Assembly: GCA_015711875.1 (NCBI GenBank) | Contig: JACVJG010000173.1 | Location: 1 to 6,608, forward strand | Direction of reading: 5' to 3' | From: Candidatus Solincola jinzensis | GTDB taxonomy: Bacteria > Actinomycetota > Geothermincolia > Geothermincolales > RBG-13-55-18 | DNA length: 6,608 nt | Shown: piece by piece, positions 5,644 through 6,608 of the stretch | Layout of the letters: every line of letters starts with the position of its first letter | Numbering within the stretch: the first letter of the stretch is position 1 | Notes under the pieces: generated by a model | The model's input: the letters and a program-made list of their open reading frames with translations, nothing else | Told to the model about the DNA's origin: nothing | The model's database searches: none | Made by a program: the position numbers and the translations under genes

Positions 5644-5660
5644 ATGTCCGGGCCTGACCC
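5634..5660 (-). repeat. Right terminal inverted repeat of the RAYT element
   Basis: Reverse complement of the left end with 24 of 27 matches; the outer 17 bp are identical. Read on the minus strand, coming in from the dehydratase gene, it encodes the last residues Gly-Gln-Ala-Arg-Thr and then TAG, so it ends that gene. Part of it (GGGCCTGACC, 5650-5659) recurs with one change at 5615-5624, right after the transposase stop. Confidence 0.85.
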
Positions 5661-6608
5661 TGAAGAGATTCGAGGAAGGCTTCGAGGCGGGTGGACAGCT
5701 GGCCTTCCTGGTACTCGCGTTCGTCCACGCAGTCGCCGTCGATGGTCAGCACCGGCACCCCTATCTCCTGTAAAGCGGCCTTGACCAGCATGGCGCCGCC
5801 GCAGCTCTGGCGGCATCCCCAGTGGTTGTAGTGGATGGCGCCATCCACGCGGTAATCGCGCGCCAGACGCGCCAGGTGGCTCGCTCTACGCTCCGCTGGT
5901 CCCACCAGGAAGTGGCCGGTCACCTTGCCGGCGAGGGAGTGAAAAGGCCTAGCGGCGTCCAGCTCGTCCCAGGTGGCATGGGTGTATTCCTCACACACGA
6001 TGCGCGCCCCGTGGCGCTCGAGGGCGTCGAAAATGCCCTGTGCGTACCAGGGCTTAAGGTGCATCCACATGAGTCGGATAGCCCCATCCCCCGCGCAGCC
6101 CCTGGCCTCAAGCTCATCCGCCAGCAGGCGGTAATACTCCGCTCCCTCGTGCGAGCCGAGGCTCCCCGCCAGCACGCTTATGCCCCCCATGGCGTCCTTG
6201 CCGTCGAGGGTGCAGTCGTCGCGCCTCCGTAGCTCCTCCACCCGCCGCATGTGGCGCAACGCCCGGTTGGAGAGCGTGAGGGCCTCTCCCAGCCTGTTCC
6301 TCAGGTCGCCGGCGCTCAGACCCGAGAGGGAGGCCATCGCTGAAGCCGCCTCCTCCAACTGCGACGCCAGCATGTTCAAGCCCGCGTCGTCCCCCTCGAG
6401 GGGTACGTCCAGAATCTGGTGGGGTGCTCTATAGAGGTCGGAGGCGAAGGAGAAGGAGAGGGGGGCGGAGTCGCAGGGATAGTTGACGGTGAGCAGTAGG
6501 TCCGGCTCGGGCAGAAAGCCCTCCAGGGCGCATCCCAGCACACAGCGGTGATAGGAGCAGGCGTCGGAAGAGAAACCTTCCTCGCCCGCGCGGTCGATGA
6601 AGCGCGGC
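5642..6608 (-). CDS. 2-hydroxyacyl-CoA dehydratase family protein (HgdB/BcrB type), 5'-truncated by window edge
   Basis: This family holds the iron-sulfur subunits of 2-hydroxyacyl-CoA dehydratases and benzoyl-CoA reductases: radical enzymes of anaerobes, activated by an ATP-driven reductase. The frame stays open past GTG 6541 to the window edge, giving 321 visible residues, and the upstream part is clearly family sequence (GFSSDACSYHRCVLGCALEG), so that GTG is internal. Probable [4Fe-4S] ligands are Cys17 (DACSYHR), Cys45 (NYPCDSA) and Cys265 (HYNHWGCRQSCGG), numbered from the visible edge. GDCVDEREYQEGQLSTRLEAFLE is the typical C-terminal block. Family members usually end soon after RLEAFLE; here the last residues GQART and the stop codon are encoded by the right end of the inserted mobile element, so the native tail is altered but the catalytic part is complete. 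Which substrate it acts on, and whether it is the HgdA- or HgdB-like partner, cannot be told; a partner subunit and activator would be expected upstream, outside the window. Confidence 0.9.
   Translation of the reverse strand, partial: PRFIDRAGEEGFSSDACSYHRCVLGCALEGFLPEPDLLLTVNYPCDSAPLSFSFASDLYRAPHQILDVPLEGDDAGLNMLASQLEEAASAMASLSGLSAGDLRNRLGEALTLSNRALRHMRRVEELRRRDDCTLDGKDAMGGISVLAGSLGSHEGAEYYRLLADELEARGCAGDGAIRLMWMHLKPWYAQGIFDALERHGARIVCEEYTHATWDELDAARPFHSLAGKVTGHFLVGPAERRASHLARLARDYRVDGAIHYNHWGCRQSCGGAMLVKAALQEIGVPVLTIDGDCVDEREYQEGQLSTRLEAFLESLQGQART

Larger units (their letters stand above)
4246..5660 (+). mobile_element. RAYT (Y1/HUH) transposase element with terminal inverted repeats
   Basis: The element is 1415 bp, bounded by 27-bp inverted repeats and carrying one transposase gene (4617-5615). 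Its DNA is visibly AT-richer than the flanking genes, especially at 4280-4616, with stretches such as ATATATAT and TTTTTATAGAC, which fits acquisition from elsewhere. It lies between two minus-strand genes and barely alters either coding sequence. No flanking target-site duplication is evident (flanks CCTTTG left, TGAAGA right); Y1/HUH transposases normally make none. Such transposases usually recognise subterminal hairpins rather than long inverted repeats, so matched terminal repeats are notable. The exact outer edge is uncertain by a base or two. Confidence 0.8.

Noticed and set aside
4246..5660. CRISPR array or toxin-antitoxin pair in the AT-rich part
   Set aside because: No regularly spaced repeats and no pair of small overlapping genes; the repeats present are the element's ends.
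6539..6541. GTG at 6541 as the start of the dehydratase gene
   Set aside because: The frame continues to the window edge and the upstream residues (DACSYHRC) contain a conserved iron-sulfur Cys block, so the GTG is an internal codon.

Overview
The window looks like a piece of a GC-rich bacterial chromosome, probably from an anaerobe. It carries a 2-hydroxyacyl-CoA dehydratase-family gene, a group used in anaerobic amino-acid, lactate and aromatic metabolism. It also carries a glutamine-dependent-type NAD+ synthetase and a large SPFH (flotillin-like) membrane protein. The lineage cannot be fixed from these genes. An uncultured high-GC Actinomycetota-type or deltaproteobacterial-type anaerobe would fit, but this is an impression, not a demonstration.

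Layout. Positions 1-1113 (+) are the 3' part of nadE: the tail of the nitrilase (glutaminase) domain, then the complete synthetase domain. Positions 1114-1663 form a gene-free convergent intergenic region with strong hairpins and short direct repeats. Positions 1664-3649 (-) encode a 661-residue SPFH/band-7 protein with a very good ribosome binding site. Positions 3650-3956 hold no gene but contain a 28/29-bp direct repeat that duplicates the 3' end of the next gene. Positions 3957-4232 (-) encode a small GyrI-like (single SHS2 module) protein. Positions 4246-5660 are a complete mobile element, bounded by 27-bp inverted repeats (24 of 27 matching) and visibly AT-richer than its surroundings. 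It encodes a REP-associated-type (RAYT, Y1/HUH) transposase at 4617-5615 (+). Positions 5642-6608 (-) are the 3' part of a 2-hydroxyacyl-CoA dehydratase (HgdB/BcrB-type) gene that runs off the window edge.

How the parts relate. The dehydratase gene and the GyrI-like gene lie in the same direction and were probably direct neighbours before the element inserted between them. The insertion is almost scarless. The right terminal repeat now supplies the last five codons and the stop codon of the dehydratase gene. The left terminal repeat offers the GyrI-like gene an extra in-frame ATG, preceded by a second Shine-Dalgarno-like sequence. Inside the element, a perfect-consensus sigma-70-type promoter (TTGACA, 16 bp, TATAAT) ends only 7 bp before the transposase ATG, so the transposase mRNA is predicted to be leaderless. 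The transposase also has a C-terminal domain resembling the DnaA DNA-binding domain. The element and its junctions are the most interesting part of the window; the other genes look like ordinary chromosomal genes.
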